NCBI RefSeq assembly: GCF_901000735.1
Contig: NC_081547.1
Coordinates: 29,313,382 to 29,377,381, forward strand
From: Corylus avellana
Taxonomy: Eukaryota > Streptophyta > Magnoliopsida > Fagales > Betulaceae
Direction of reading: 5' to 3'
Length of the DNA: 64,000 bases
The position numbers and the translations under genes are program-made. Shown in pieces: positions 1 to 13,260 of the stretch (position 1 is its first letter; the number at the start of each line of letters is the position of its first letter). The notes beneath the pieces were generated by a model that made no database searches, was not told the DNA's origin, and was given only the letters and a program-made list of their open reading frames with translations.

Positions 1-1152
1 GGGCCTAGCCATCGATCCAAAAACCCTAATATTATGGCTGGAGCCAAAGGGTCAGAGGGGGCAAACAACCCCTGGAGTTGCCTCCTAAACCTTACGTTTT
101 GATGTACTACTTTTACACTAATTTAAAAAGGTTTTGATGTGGAGAAGGCCACTGATCAGTTGGGGCCTATTTTTTAATCTTGCCTCTGTAAATCAAAATT
201 TTAACTCCACCATTGCATAGGGCTGGTGCAGGACGGATTTAGGGGGAGACTAGTAGGGGCCCTGGTCCCCCCTCAAATTACAAGGAAAAAAAAAATTTTA
301 AGTAAAAAAGATTTTTTCAAGGTAAAAAAAAAAATTTTAAGTATTTTTTTGCTAATTGATCCTTCCTCAAAAAATGTTTGGCCCTTAGTCCCCCAAAATC
401 AAAGCTGGCTCCATCCCTGGGTTGGTGGATGCTGATATGGTTAAACTCTTAACTCTTTGTAATCCTAACCTGGCTAACCAAATGACAAAAAAAAAAAAAA
501 TAATAAATAAAAGGAAAAACAAATAAAAATATTCTCATAATTCTGTAACATCCAGCTGGGATCAATGAAACAATCGTAAAGCCATCTCCTTGTGTTTCTA
601 CACTAATTTAATGGAGCAAATGTTCGAGTTGCAGTGTTCTATTAAAACTCTCTCTCTCTCTCTCTCTCTCTCTAGATTATATATATATTAATTTATTTAT
701 TTATTTATTTGAGGTTCCATTGCCCAATTCTTGTCACTCCCTAATAAGACAAACCAAATATATCAATAAATAATAGGAAGAAACTGGAAAGCACCGCATA
801 TATTAGTTTGACAAACTCCATATTACAGGTAAGATTCTGAATATAAATTCGGCGGGGAATAAAACTAAAAACAAACGAGGCCTGAAAGTCCTCCAAGTGG
901 CAGCCACCCAGAAGCCCCCCAGAAGCCCCCCTTTCCCACTGTTTCTAAGGTTAAGCGGTATTGCGGTAACATACAAATAGAAAAGGTCAAGAGTGCATGC
1001 AACTAAATATAATATTAATTTTATAGTAATTAAATGTAAAATCTTTCTCACGAGGGTTTCCTAAGGTTAAGCTAAATACAAACACAAGGTAATGTTGATG
1101 ATGATAACAATGAAGAGACATTACCCACCATCATCAGAGTGATCAGAACACC
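1..1152. other. Upstream region of the U-box gene
   Basis: No convincing coding exon. The first 450 bases are low-complexity DNA with poly-A runs and a CCC/GGG-rich patch near 235-285, resembling an old transposon remnant. A (CT)n microsatellite lies at about 649-674, followed by AT-rich sequence with TTTA repeats. The last 150 bases are presumably promoter and 5' UTR of the + strand gene starting at 1153. No clear TATA box was picked. Confidence 0.5.
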
Positions 1153-3216
1153 ATGGATGAAGTTCATGCTCCAATTATGGCCTCCACAGGCCTCTTGCCA
1201 ACTGGGGCTTTGCTAGAGTCGTTGGTTCATGTTGCCCATGAGCTTGCTTCCATGGAAAAGCTTCCTTCTGTGCAGGTTAGAAACATATCGACCATGATAA
1301 GAAGGATCAAGCTTCTTTCTTCTCTGTTCGAGGAGATTCAAGAAACAAACAGACAGCTTCCACCCTCTTCAGTCCTGTGTCTTACAGAGCTTTTCTCTGT
1401 GATTCGGAGAGTGAAGGCTTTGATTCAAGGGTGTAAGGATGGCAGCTGTCTGTGGGGGCTTATTCAGACGGAAATCCTTTCAAATCAGTTTTATGTTCTG
1501 GTCAAGGAGATGGGGAGGGCTCTTGACATTCTACCGCTAAGCTTGCTCAATATAACAACTGATACAAGAGAGCAAGTTGAGCTTCTTCACAAGCAGGCTA
1601 AGAGGGTTGATTTGTTTATTGACCCTCGAGAGCTTCAAAGAAGACAAGAGCTTCTACAAGTAATGGCAAACGAGAAATATAGCAAGAGCAAGGGCGGCTT
1701 CAATATTGATTCTGGAGAAGTGAAAGAGATTTTGACTTGTCTAGGTTTGAGAAGCCCTTTTGAATTCGAAGAAGAAATTTCAAAGCTAGAGATTGAAAGA
1801 CAGAAGCAGGCAGGAACAGGTGGACTAATTGCGGTATCCAATATAGACAATCTCATATCCCTCGTTTCATATTCAAAATCCATTATTTTCAATCACGTAG
1901 AAAGCTGTGAGAGAACAAAAAAAGACCACTTTAAGCAGCGGTCTTTATCCATAAGCAGGAATATTCATGATACTTCTTCTTCTTCTCAAACTGTTGTTCC
2001 CAATATTCCTGATGAATTTCGTTGCCCGGTTTCTCTAGACTTGATGAGAGACCCTGTGATTGTAGCATCCGGGCACACATACGATCGAAATTCGATTGCC
2101 CGGTGGATCAATTCAGGGCATTATACCTGCCCAAAAAGTGGGCAAAAGCTACTGCACATGGCCCTTGTGCCTAATTATGCACTGAAGAGCCTAATGCAGC
2201 AATGGTCCGAGGAGAACCATATCCCTTTAGTTGAAGATAAGGCATCATCTTTCTCAAACAACAGCAAAGGAAAACTATCCGAGAATCCTATCGACCACAT
2301 TTCTGCCGCCAAAGCGAGTGTCGATGCCGTCAAATTGACGGCGGAGTTTCTCGTGGGGAAACTTGCAACCGGTTCGGTGGAAATCCAACGGCAGGCAGCG
2401 TATGAGCTTCGGTTGCTTGCTAAAACTAGCATGGATAACCGGGGGGTGATTGCCGAGGCAGGAGCAATTCCATTTCTAGTGACATTACTAAGTTCCCACG
2501 ATCCAAGAATTCAAGAGAATGCTGTCACTTCTTTGCTAAACCTTTCCATCTACGACAACAACAAGATACTGATAATGGCAGCCGGAGCAGTCGACAGCAT
2601 AATAGGCGTTTTAGAGTCGGGGAAAACCATGGAGGCAAGAGAAAACGCGGCTGCCGCCATCTTCAGCCTGTCAATGAAACACGACAGCAAGGTTGCCATT
2701 GGCGGCCGGCCGAGAGCCATTCCGGCTTTAGTTGGGCTTCTCAGAGAAGGCACTCCGGCCGGGAAAAGAGATGCTGCAACAGCACTCTTTAACCTTGCAG
2801 TGTATAATGCTAACAAAGCCATTGTTGTGGTTGCTGGGGCGGTTCCCGTGCTTGTTGAGTTGCTGATGGATGACAAGGCAAGCATAACAGATGATGCCTT
2901 GTCGGTTCTTGCTCTGCTTTTGGGCTGCTCTGAAGGGTTGGAGGAGATAAGGAAGAGTATAGTTCTGGTGCCGCTTCTTATTGATCTTCTGAGATTTGGG
3001 TCTCCAAAAGGTAAGGAGAATTCTATAGCTCTCCTACTGGGGCTGTGCAAAGATGGAGGAGAGGAGGTGGCAAGACGTCTGCTGTTAAACCCACGAAGCA
3101 TTCCTTCTCTTCAGAGTTTGGCTGCTGATGGATCTCTGAGAGCTGGAAGAAAGGCCGATGCACTGCTTAGAATACTCGATAGGTGTTGCTCGGAGTCTCA
3201 CAATCCTGTTGGATAA
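1153..3216 (+). CDS. U-box and ARM-repeat E3 ubiquitin ligase (PUB family)
   Basis: Intronless 687-residue plant U-box protein. It likely transfers ubiquitin from an E2 to substrates held by its ARM repeats, acting in cytosol or nucleus. In order: an N-terminal helical UND-like region (about 20-270), the U-box (about 286-360, with IPDEFRCPVSLDLMRDPVI, HTYDR and the CPKSGQKL turn), a Ser-rich linker, then ARM repeats (about 405-680) with typical stretches such as AAYELRLLAK, AGAIPFLVTLL and AATALFNLAVYNANK. The ATG at 1153 starts directly in conserved-looking sequence, and the length fits PUB16-19-type ligases (about 670-730 residues). Members of that group act in defence, ABA and drought signalling, but which member this is cannot be told from the sequence. 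Lack of introns is usual for this subgroup. I see no frameshift or missing U-box residue. Confidence 0.95.
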   Translation: MDEVHAPIMASTGLLPTGALLESLVHVAHELASMEKLPSVQVRNISTMIRRIKLLSSLFEEIQETNRQLPPSSVLCLTELFSVIRRVKALIQGCKDGSCLWGLIQTEILSNQFYVLVKEMGRALDILPLSLLNITTDTREQVELLHKQAKRVDLFIDPRELQRRQELLQVMANEKYSKSKGGFNIDSGEVKEILTCLGLRSPFEFEEEISKLEIERQKQAGTGGLIAVSNIDNLISLVSYSKSIIFNHVESCERTKKDHFKQRSLSISRNIHDTSSSSQTVVPNIPDEFRCPVSLDLMRDPVIVASGHTYDRNSIARWINSGHYTCPKSGQKLLHMALVPNYALKSLMQQWSEENHIPLVEDKASSFSNNSKGKLSENPIDHISAAKASVDAVKLTAEFLVGKLATGSVEIQRQAAYELRLLAKTSMDNRGVIAEAGAIPFLVTLLSSHDPRIQENAVTSLLNLSIYDNNKILIMAAGAVDSIIGVLESGKTMEARENAAAAIFSLSMKHDSKVAIGGRPRAIPALVGLLREGTPAGKRDAATALFNLAVYNANKAIVVVAGAVPVLVELLMDDKASITDDALSVLALLLGCSEGLEEIRKSIVLVPLLIDLLRFGSPKGKENSIALLLGLCKDGGEEVARRLLLNPRSIPSLQSLAADGSLRAGRKADALLRILDRCCSESHNPVG

Positions 3217-4200
3217 ACTGTCAGCATACGTGTACATTTGTGGGAATCATATAAATGGGTGTCATTTTTTCTTCAATTTGATATAGCAATTGTGTATCTC
3301 AATGATGTGTTGTTTGTTTTTAAAAAGATCTCAGGCTATAGCCAAGGGGTACTGGTATCTTTGCCTCTTTAATAGGGGAGAGTTTTAGTTCATCACATGG
3401 TAAGAGAGATCTTTGAAAATAAGATTACCCAGATGTGTCCATCTGTTTCTTTATTTTTTTTAATAAATAATCGAGATATTATTAAAAGCATAATGCACCC
3501 CTCAAGTTCATAAGAAGTATTCAAGAGAAAATATTTAGTTAAAAGGAAAAGAAAAAAAAATCATAATATCTATTTACTAAATGAAAACTAAAAACAGCTG
3601 TTCAAAGATGCAGAATGTTAAAGTCCTTCAATATCCTCTCACCATTCTCAAAACTTCTTACGTTCATTTACCTTCATAGACATCACAAAAGGCATAAAAG
3701 TCCATCTTCCACACATAAGCACTCCAAATGGTGCCGACAATCCATCAACAAGCATACAAGTAGTCAACTACACATCTAGGTATAACCCCTTAATTGATGT
3801 AGATAGCACAAAAATAACCTCATTGCAATTGGTTAAATTTTTCCCTATTACAAGTAATAACTCATGATTTGAATCAAAAGGGAAATTTCAGACTACATTT
3901 TACAGAGGGCTATGTTGATGAAAAAAAAAAAAAAAATTCATTGCTTGAACTTCTGTTTTCTACATTACAGTGACATAAAAGCATCCCGAACCCAAAAAAA
4001 AAAAAAAAAAAAAATTACATGAACAGCAGCCGGAACCCTTACAAGACTCCAATGCAACAAATCTACTACGAGAAATATCGTTGTGGGAAGGTTCAACTTC
4101 TGTTCAACCAATCAGATTCGAAGTGGTCCATGTTATTAGCTCCAACACCATTTGTGAACCAAGATTCACATCGAGGTGTTAAAAGTATCCGGTTAGTAGT
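3217..4200. other. Tail-to-tail spacer between U-box gene and UGP3
   Basis: AT-rich sequence between two convergent genes: 3' UTR of the U-box gene on the left, 3' UTR of UGP3 on the right. It holds poly-A/T runs (about 3918-3934, 3995-4013). The small + strand reading frame near 4019-4225 is the reverse of the UGP3 3' end. Nothing else seen. Confidence 0.5.
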
Positions 4201-7200
4201 CTATGACTCAACCAATTCCAGCTGAATGTGCACGCCTTTTATCTTATAGTTCCAGTACCAGCTTCCGCTATCCATCAATTTCTGTTCAATAGGATGCAGC
4301 TGGACTGATAAACCTGTGAGAGAGAAAGAAAGAGTTAAATCACTACTTATCTCAAAAGTTTAAGCTGATAGAAAATAATTGATTTAAATTTAATTAATAT
4401 TCTAATATTTTCTTTCACGTATGTGCTCAAATTTCTTAATAAGTGAGACTCAATATGTGAAATATTTAATTAAAATGAGCGATGAACTATGAATACAAGA
4501 TTCAAACTTAAGACCTTAGGCTCTAATACCATGTTAAATTACTTCTTATCCTAAAAGTTTTAAGTTGATAGAAAATGAAAAAGATTGTTGAAAAAGGAAA
4601 CTAAAATTTCACTAGATCTTGTATTGTTGAAATATTTACATTCCCTATGAGTGGTTGGTACAGAGTCTACAGACAAAGGAAAGGCATGCTTTAATAAATT
4701 TCTGATTGAGCACTAAAATGCTGAAACTAACAGAGAAAGGAAATACGCTAAAGAAGTTTTTGAACTCTGAGACCTGATCTTCCTGGTGTGATCTTCAGTT
4801 TGTAGCCATTTGGAACTTCATATACATGATTTCCCTGCATCATAAGAAGCAAGTATAATTAATTTTTGTAAGATATATGAAGAACCAGCTATCAAGAAAA
4901 TGGTTCTATGAAAATATGGCGGTGCAATAAGAAAATTCCATTGAACAGAACTCATCTATGAAAATAATTAGCATTTGATTGGACGATGAAATTGCACTGA
5001 TCCATTGTTCAGATATTTCAAAAGTCCTTTACTCATTTAACTTCACAAAAGAATGTATTAAACCGGAATGCTATTTTTCTCACCACAGAATATTATGTGT
5101 GTAGGACCTGGTCCCTAGCATGTAAGAAACACTGATATTTTGTATGAATATCTATACCAATCTCACTAAAATCTAACCTGTAAGATGACATCAGTTGCCT
5201 CCAATTCAGCATTTCCATGCAGTATGACCTTAAATGCCTCAAACCGCTGCACATCATGCTTCCAGTATGTGTTGTTTCCAGAATTCCAGTCGATTCCCTT
5301 ATTCAGTACCTTGACATTCTGCAACTTACATCTTCCACACCTAGCCAGATGAAAAAGCTTAGAATTTGATCATTATTATTCTTTAGAACAGATGAATAAA
5401 TAAAAACATGCGGGGACCAAGCTACCTCTTCCCATACTGTAGGATAGGTTCATCATTTTCGTTAAACTTCATTGAGCCCATAACATTTTCAGCCACAATG
5501 ATGAGGCTTCCATCAAGCTGGAGTAGAGAAGCTAGATCAGCTTAGGAAATGATAATCCAGATTTCTTTCAATTTATTATCTGTTTGAATATATAAACCTG
5601 AACATTCCTCCACAAAAACTCTGCAACCTCTATTTGTAGCTCGGAGCCCTCAGATATAGAACCTCCATGAAACTGAAAAAATCAAGAGATACATATCATA
5701 TTTAATAATCTTTGTTGCTCTAGTGGTTGAGTGCTTCATTCAACTAATAATGGCAAACAATATAGCCTTAGTTAGCAATAGATTTTAAAATAATAGATCA
5801 AGCATTACAGCATAAAAGACAAATAAGCATGTTTCAATATAGATGAAATTGATATTTAGCACAACAAATGCATGAATGCCACACTGTAAATAAGCAACCA
5901 GCCATCAAGTTTCTAGTTAGTTCAGGTTGGCATATCCAACGTAGTTAACAATATTTACACATTATTTTCAGCTGTGAGAGAGAGAGAGAGAGAGAGAGGA
6001 TTCATTAAAGAGATAATGGCCAATATCATAAGCTTACTTTTTGTCTTGTGACCTCCCAAAGTGGCCCAAGAGCAGGGTGCAGAAGGAGGAGAAATGGTGG
6101 TCCAGAATCAACATATTCATCATTACCTTTAATCTGCAACATGGTAAAAAGGAAGCACCAAACGTGAATGTAGCTACAAAATGAAATTTACCAACAACAT
6201 TATGGGTCGTAAACAAGACAATGTATATGCAGTGAATAATTTGCAGTGGCAAAGCATAATATGCAATGACATCCCCACTCGAACCCACTGGGAAAAATTG
6301 TGAGGATTTACCTCAGGAAGTTTAATATCACAGTCGGAAAGAAGATCATGGGCATTTCGTAATATATCCAAAAGTGAACCATCTGGAGTCTGCATGCAAA
6401 TCCAAACTAAAGTGTGTTAACAATGGGGGAACTTATCAGGTTCAATTACTAGTCTGTCATATGAATTGCAAGGATTAAGCTTCGGTTTTGGTGCAAACTC
6501 CACCCCAGGAATTCAATACATTTCCTAAAACCTTAAATCTAAAGTTACTTCAGATCACCATGTTTCTAAACTTCAGTTCCGTCAGGACAATCAGGGCCCA
6601 ACACGTAAAACATGTAATAGAACTTCTAAACTATGAATGGAAGTCTCCCATACACTGAGAACATGGAAATTTGGCATAATCAGAAAAGCTTGACCTGGTG
6701 TAAAGACTTGTCTGCATGTATTCTTTTCCTCTTAGCAGATGATGTAACCCTTCTTCGTTCATTATACACAATAAACGTATCCAGCTTATCTGCTAATAAT
6801 GTTGCCAAGATGGCAATTTATAAGCACTTAGGATATTAAACATGGAAAGGAAATGATGTTACAAACTTCAAACAGAAAAATTAACAAAGATGACCTTCCA
6901 CTCTGTTAGAACAACGGGAAGAACTTGTATCAAAAAAGTTGTCTGCAATATTCTGCATCGTGCATTCCAGCCTGCCACCAGGGACACTATCACATCAAAA
7001 GTAAAATGTGGTTAGCTCTCCCCATAATATCTTTGCTTTTGATAAGTGCACTCAGCATAATATCAGTGATAACAAATCCAGTGACCAGCACTATATGATA
7101 TTCCAGTAAGACGTTATGAAAACGATATATATAATAAAATATAGATAACTGAAATTTTATCCTCAACAATAGACAATTAAAGCAGAGGAATCATAATATA

Positions 7201-10200
7201 ACGCTCAAAACAGCATTTTAATCAATTGATATCCTCCAATTATAGAACTTGAACAAAGGAATTTTAAAACCACTCCCTTATACAATATCTAGAAAACCAA
7301 GTCTCATGAAAATGTTAGAATTGGTAGAACCAAGAATTGACTTCTCCCTTCCTAACCAGCCCTCAGTTTTGCAAGCCCATTTTATGCGAGCAATCTTGAA
7401 CATGTTTCGAAATTAAATATCCATCCATCCTTCAAATCTGAGAATGTGCTTTATATTCCAATACATGCTTCTTTTGTATGCTTAGGTAAGTTGAGTATTC
7501 CTAGCCGACCACAATTTAATTGGGATTAAGGCTTACGTGAATTGCATATGCCTCTCTTTATTGGTCAGATGGGGTGCCATCATTTAAGCAATAAAATAAA
7601 TTATGGTGATTTCCTCATTCCCATAATCATACTTTTGATACCATTAAGCAATTTTATAAATCACAGCAAGTGTCAGTGACTATGGATACTTGACAGATGT
7701 TTAACTGTATATCGGTGCCACCAGCTTGGATTTAAATATGCAGCAGAAGATATAGACATATGTAAAGGCATTTACACTGTCGCTATAGATGTATATATGT
7801 TAGACGTTATCTGCATCTACACATAATTGTACCTTATGATGGTTATCCTATCATAGAGTGTATAACAGTAATTGCAAGTGGTTTACTTCAAACATAGTTT
7901 GAACACTTTCCATTTGGGTTGATATATTGCAGGATGCATATCTAAGTAATGTTCATGCAGAACACAGCCATCAGCAAATATATTAACAATAAGAAAGTAA
8001 ACTTTAGAACAGAAGCTACAAGTTTGGGATGAAATACGTACCTATGCCGTTTTCCAAAATCATCAACATATACAACTGGCTTTTTAGTATTTAGCACCAT
8101 GCCTGGTAAACTGTTTTCATTTTTACTTGATCCAACCAACTCCGCAGAAGCTAAATCCACATATAAGATGTTTGTATTGGCAGGGAACTTTGCCTGCAAA
8201 CTTGAATCCAGAAAATATGGTTTGATATTGGAGTAGCTAAAATATAAGCCTCTTCAATAGTGGAAGAATTGAATGACCAAAGAAATATATATTCACATGC
8301 AAAGAAAAAAATACAAAGATATCATGGCTCAAACTGATAAACCAAATTCAAGAACAAATTTAACTCAATCAATACCAAATAAGATAACAACTCCTACAAG
8401 ATACTGGACAAGTCCCAATCAGCATCAACAGGCTACTGAAGATGCACTTTAGAGAAAGGCAGCTGATTTCCCACAACTGATTCCACATAAGCTCCACTCG
8501 TCCAAATGTGTCCACATTGAAAAAGAGAAGTACAATCTCAAATTGCTTTTTTGAATAAGCTAAGATATGATCAAGCATATTATTGATAATTTGGGATTTA
8601 AATCAGAAGAACACATGTTCTGAGTAAATAATTGCAAAGTTCAAAAAATATACTTTTTTTTCCATATTGTTTTTTTAATTAGAAGGATCCTGGACTCTTA
8701 AGATCAATTAATCATTATGATACTGAGCATAATTTGTTTCAGCTGCAAGGAGAATAATTTATTTTGTGTTCACTTTTTTAGGCAGGAATAGACAGTATCA
8801 TCTCGAGGATCTGATATAGCAAATGTGACATATACAATATACAGAACATATAAGTCATTACGTTCATTTAGAGCAAGAACTACATTAAATAACATCATAT
8901 AAATTGAATTGAAAATCCAGATCAATAAATAAATGTTTACCTTTTGGGAGAAAGAGGTCCGTTTGTGATTCCATATTTGTCAAACTCTGTGTACTCAATG
9001 CATGACAACCCATAGGCCCAACTCCCATCAAGATTTTTCTTCTCAATTAGAACATTAATTCCTTCTGTAGCTCCCACGCGCCGCTCACATGATGCAAACC
9101 CCAGTTTCTGCGACATTGTGCAATTAGTAATGAGAGCACAAGGACAAGAAGGCTTAAAACTGCATTCCGTTAACCAAACTGCATTCATGTCATTGTAAGA
9201 GGACACAAACACCGTCTTAGTTTATTATTACATTCTAAAAGGATGATTTCTGAACATAAAAATTTTGTATTGTTTAGTTATTTTCCTTTCTGCTTAAAGT
9301 CCCTTATGCAATGCAACACTATGCAATATTGCAATCATATGCAGCCATGTCAGACACACTTGCAGAATATTATTCAAAAAATTGTTACATACACAAAAAT
9401 GAAAATGCATAACCAAGACGTGAAGTATTTGGATTAACTATTGGCATACAGATGAAAACAGATACATACATGTGTGTGTGAATGTGCGTGAGTGCAAAAT
9501 TTGGTTCATATCTGGGTCTATGACTGTAATTGAGTTAATATTTGTCCCTAAAATTTGGTTCATATTTGGTTAATTGAGTTAATATCAGCATGTGTCCAAC
9601 TGTTTCTACTGGAGTCAAAATTCATAATATCTTAAGTGGTCTTCTCACATAAACGAAGTGAATTTAGCATAGCAGATAAGCCCACAGACACATGCTTTTT
9701 AGATGACAAATTGCACTTAGCTATCAGTAACTTAGGGCCACAAAAGAGAACGATATGGTGACTTTCAAACAGAAGGATACCTTTCCATGGTGTAAACCGA
9801 TTCCCGCCAATGCCAGGAGTGTCAAATCTGTCGCCGCGACAACATTACTGCAAAGTCACCAGTGTCTATGTAATTCCGGAGTCTGGCTTCCCAATTATAA
9901 AATTGTGCAACTCATGGATAATAGTGGACTGAAGATATTAAATATATTATTTATGGCTAACCTAACTTGACGGACAGTTGCACCTTTTCTTCCATGATCA
10001 TAAAACCATTTGAAGATGCCTTTGTCGTAAGCAAGCTTCCATATCACACCATGGCCACCTGGTTTGCATACAGGTGTGAATGGTTTAGCAACCACCCATT
10101 GCCCATCTTCCGCACTAACAGCTGGAACGAGAGGCTGGCAAATCACATTATATATTTGAATGATCAATAGTGTTCATAGCTCAAATAGCATAAAATGTTA

Positions 10201-12144
10201 GAGAAGCAAATGGGGTAGAAGATATTCCATAGTTTTAAAAATAAAACCTGTTCAAAAAGTTGGAAACTTGATTGACCTCTTCCAAACCATCCAAGTCTCT
10301 CACAAAGAGAAGTTATGCGTTCGTGGTTGTTCTTTGCAGAACTTGTCATGATTGCAACAGGGGTGATGCAATGTTTTCCATACATCTTGAAGTGCAAAAA
10401 CTCTCTAGCCTTGCAATTGAAACAGACAAAAATAAGATACACATAATCTCATTGTCCAATATCAAACATTTCAGTAATAGTTCATTCTCCTTCTTTCCAG
10501 ACAAAAACAATGTTTCAGGCTAGACAAACAAAGGTCTTATACCTGAAGATCTCTAATAAGACCTTCCAATAAAGTCCGTCCACAATAAGGAAGCATTGCA
10601 GCAGGAAGACATTCACCTGTGTCAGGATCAACCAAACCAAGCCTGTCCGCAGAGCCTCCCAGAGGATAAATTTCACCTAGGTCTGACAAACCCTAAAAAG
10701 GATAAGATATGTTCAAGACAATCTGTGACACATCTCTTAAGTTAAGTACACAATATGCTCTTATTAGAAAGTACTAACCTCAATTCCCCAAATAGCTGCT
10801 TGAGATGCATATTCCGTATTCTGAGAGAGGTCAAGTCCACTAGGAACTTGAATTTCCAAATTATTAGACCAGTTTGTAGTCTGCCTTTCACGTGTTGCTC
10901 GGGCAAGAAGCTCCAGCACCATAATCTGATATCTGCAGCAAGTGCACAATTGAAAATATAAACTAATTAATTTCCAGAGAAGCACAGTTATAGTGGCAAA
11001 GACAGCAAATGCATCTTTCTTTCTTTCTTTTGTTTTCATTCCACTCTTCTATGAATAAGACATTCAGATTATTTTCTTTATTATTTGCCACTCCAATTAT
11101 TACACAAGAAACTAAAAAGTCATTGATTCGCTCTTAATATGATCATTTCAGAAAGCTTAAAGTTCCCAAATACACACATTTCCAATTGTACATTCGTCAT
11201 AAGCAGTATAGCCAATCCAAGACACAACAAATTCACTTGAACCAACAAAGTATCATCAACAACTGTCATTGCTTTCAATTGCTCCTATCCAATTTACCAA
11301 TCACATATAAGCTAAGCACATTATCTCACAATCTAAGTTCCGAAACTCAAAACAATAGAACGAGACATTATTAGATTAACGAATTTAGAAATGAATATAT
11401 AAATAACAAATGAAATAATAAAACGAAAGCTCACCCTATAATCCCTCCAATGCAGTTATAGAACTGTTCAATCTCCCCCAGAGTCTTCAAGAGCTTCTTA
11501 AACTCTCCAATTTCTTCATCTTCCAAACCAAAACCACTCTTCTTCCCCAAGCGCCCATTGCCATTGCCGCCACCACCGTCCACGTCCAGCTTCTCAATCA
11601 TCTCTACCAGCGCATAGAACGTGCTCTTCAGCGAGCTCCGAGCCGACTCCAACTCGCTCTCTAGCGGCTCGAACTCGAACCCGAACCCGAGCACGTGCTC
11701 CTGCCCCGCCGCGACCAAACACTTCACCAGAAACAACTCGTACGAGTCTAAATTCAGCGACGCCAACAGAACCCTAGAGAACCCACCCTTCTTAATAGAA
11801 TCGAAGAACCGCTTCACTCTCGCGTCTCGGTCAACCACCGCGTGCTTCTCCCTGAGGCTCGTCGAGTCGGAGAGCTTGGACCGGAGGCTCTTCAGGCGAG
11901 CGATTTCTCGGTGAAAATCGAACTCTGGCGCTGGTGGCGCGTACTCTACCGGCGCGATGGAGACACTCGTGACATGACTATGCGATGGTGAAGACAACGA
12001 CGGAGAGGACGAGAAAGGGAGAGGGAGAGGTAGAAGTGATTTCGTGAGGTCGAAGCAAAGGTGAGAATTATTAGAAGCTTTGGAGCTGAAGGAGAAGAAG
12101 AAGCGCTGGTTGTTGCGCACAATAGGAGCCAAGTTCAGCGCCAT
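4201..12144 (-). CDS. UGP3: Plastid UTP-glucose-1-phosphate uridylyltransferase 3
   Basis: Makes UDP-glucose inside the chloroplast, the first step toward the sulfolipid SQDG. Seventeen exons, 868 residues (the Arabidopsis protein is about 880): 11435-12144, 10779-10932, 10543-10692, 10248-10409, 9962-10134, 9781-9847, 8941-9107, 8042-8200, 6895-6986, 6695-6789, 6312-6389, 6038-6133, 5598-5672, 5426-5517, 5178-5340, 4774-4834, 4201-4313. All junctions are GT-AG and phase closes throughout. A Ser/Phe-rich N-terminus (about 1-60) looks like a transit peptide, followed by an acidic helical region to about 236. The nucleotide-binding loop [11 protein letters not shown] is at 298-308 and [10 protein letters not shown] at about 416-425. 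Further landmarks are [30 protein letters not shown] and RCKLQNVKV. The start is the first ATG of the frame. Intron 8 (6987-8041) is the longest. No defect seen. Confidence 0.95.
4335..4576. repeat. Dispersed repeat bounded by direct repeats, in UGP3 intron 16
   Basis: Two copies of a roughly 42-bp block (about 4335-4376 and 4532-4576; shared core ATAGAAAAT after AGTTTAAGCTG/AGTTTTAAGTTG) flank about 155 bp in the same orientation. The pattern suggests a very short LTR-like (TRIM-style) or tandem-duplicated element. A related pair sits at about 52828-53012. Confidence 0.45.
5977..5999. repeat. (GA)n microsatellite in UGP3 intron
   Basis: Run of about 11 GA units inside a UGP3 intron, just left of exon 12. 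Likely polymorphic in length. It does not touch the splice sites of the gene model. Confidence 0.8.
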
Positions 12145-12943
12145 TCTTCATTCACAAGAGAGAAAGAGAGCGAAAGAGAGCAAAAGAGAGAGAGACAGAG
12201 ACAGAGAGCAGGAGAGAGAGAGGAAGAGATTTTGAAAAAAATGGAAGGTGGGATAAGACGGAGATGCCCGAAGCATATCCTTCATATCAGAGAGAGAGAG
12301 AAAATGAGCGGTTGGGTACGGTTTATATACGTGCCGACTGCCATAGCGTGTCTGGCTGTGGAGGGGTGTGTCCTAAATCCTGATCATCTCGGCCTCTCCT
12401 GAGCGGGGATTGGTTAGTTTTTTGCTTCACAGTAGTAAGTGGTTTTGATTTTTTGGTTCTTTCCTAGCGTATGGTGCTTGTGGTTATGGGCTTCGGCCCT
12501 GTAGGAAACATGTGGTTAAGAGGTTTGAGAAATTAGCAAATAATGGGCTGGGCTGGCCTCTTTCCATCTTGAGCGTTTAATTTTGCCTATCAGGACCATT
12601 GTGGTACGATCTGATTAGATCTAATGGAATATATAAATGCCAACTAATAAATGTGTTACAAGATTGTCACATAAAATAATTTCGTGAAATGAAAAAGAAT
12701 ATATCTCATTACAAGGTTGTAAAATAGGCCGTTCTCCCCGGCGATTCCTATGGAAGCATTCCCACAAATTCTACGCTGGTTCCTCTCCATCAAAATTAAA
12801 AGTGAATTGTTAATTTATGGTATTCCATAGCCTTACCACACATTTCTATTACTATAATGCGACACCTTCATCGAGATGCAAGCATTACCATTTACGAGTA
12901 ATGCAGGAAATCGGAATTCATGTTTGGTTGTCATTCTTTGCTG

Positions 12944-13196
12944 AAGATTTTGGAAATCATACGTTTTGCATCATCGACAGTTAATTGATTTTCGGTTCCA
13001 AAAGGAAAGAAAACCATTTGCTCTCTCTCTCTCTCTCTCATTCATACTAAAGCTCCACCTGCACCAATGAATATTGCCACGAACAATCTCCTCTTTAAGC
13101 AACCTTCTAAATCAACCTAAACCCATTAGCTTAAAGATTGCTCACTATGAAGGCTACGTTAAAGATATAATTCATTTGCATTGCATGTTATATATA
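12944..13196. repeat. Segment duplication, copy 1
   Basis: About 250 bp that recurs at 13801-14048 in the same orientation with scattered substitutions and small indels. Both copies include TGATTTTCGGTTCCAAAAGG, a CT microsatellite and TTCATTTGCATTGCATGTT. The copies are separated by about 600 bp that includes a MITE. Confidence 0.85.
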
Positions 13197-13260
13197 TACC
13201 TTTTATCAAAGCAATTTAATCAACTCAAGTCAAACTCGACGAAGATTCACAAATTTCTTT

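Noticed and set aside
2550..3101. 183-codon minus-strand frame
   Set aside because: Antisense shadow of the ARM-repeat region of the U-box gene.
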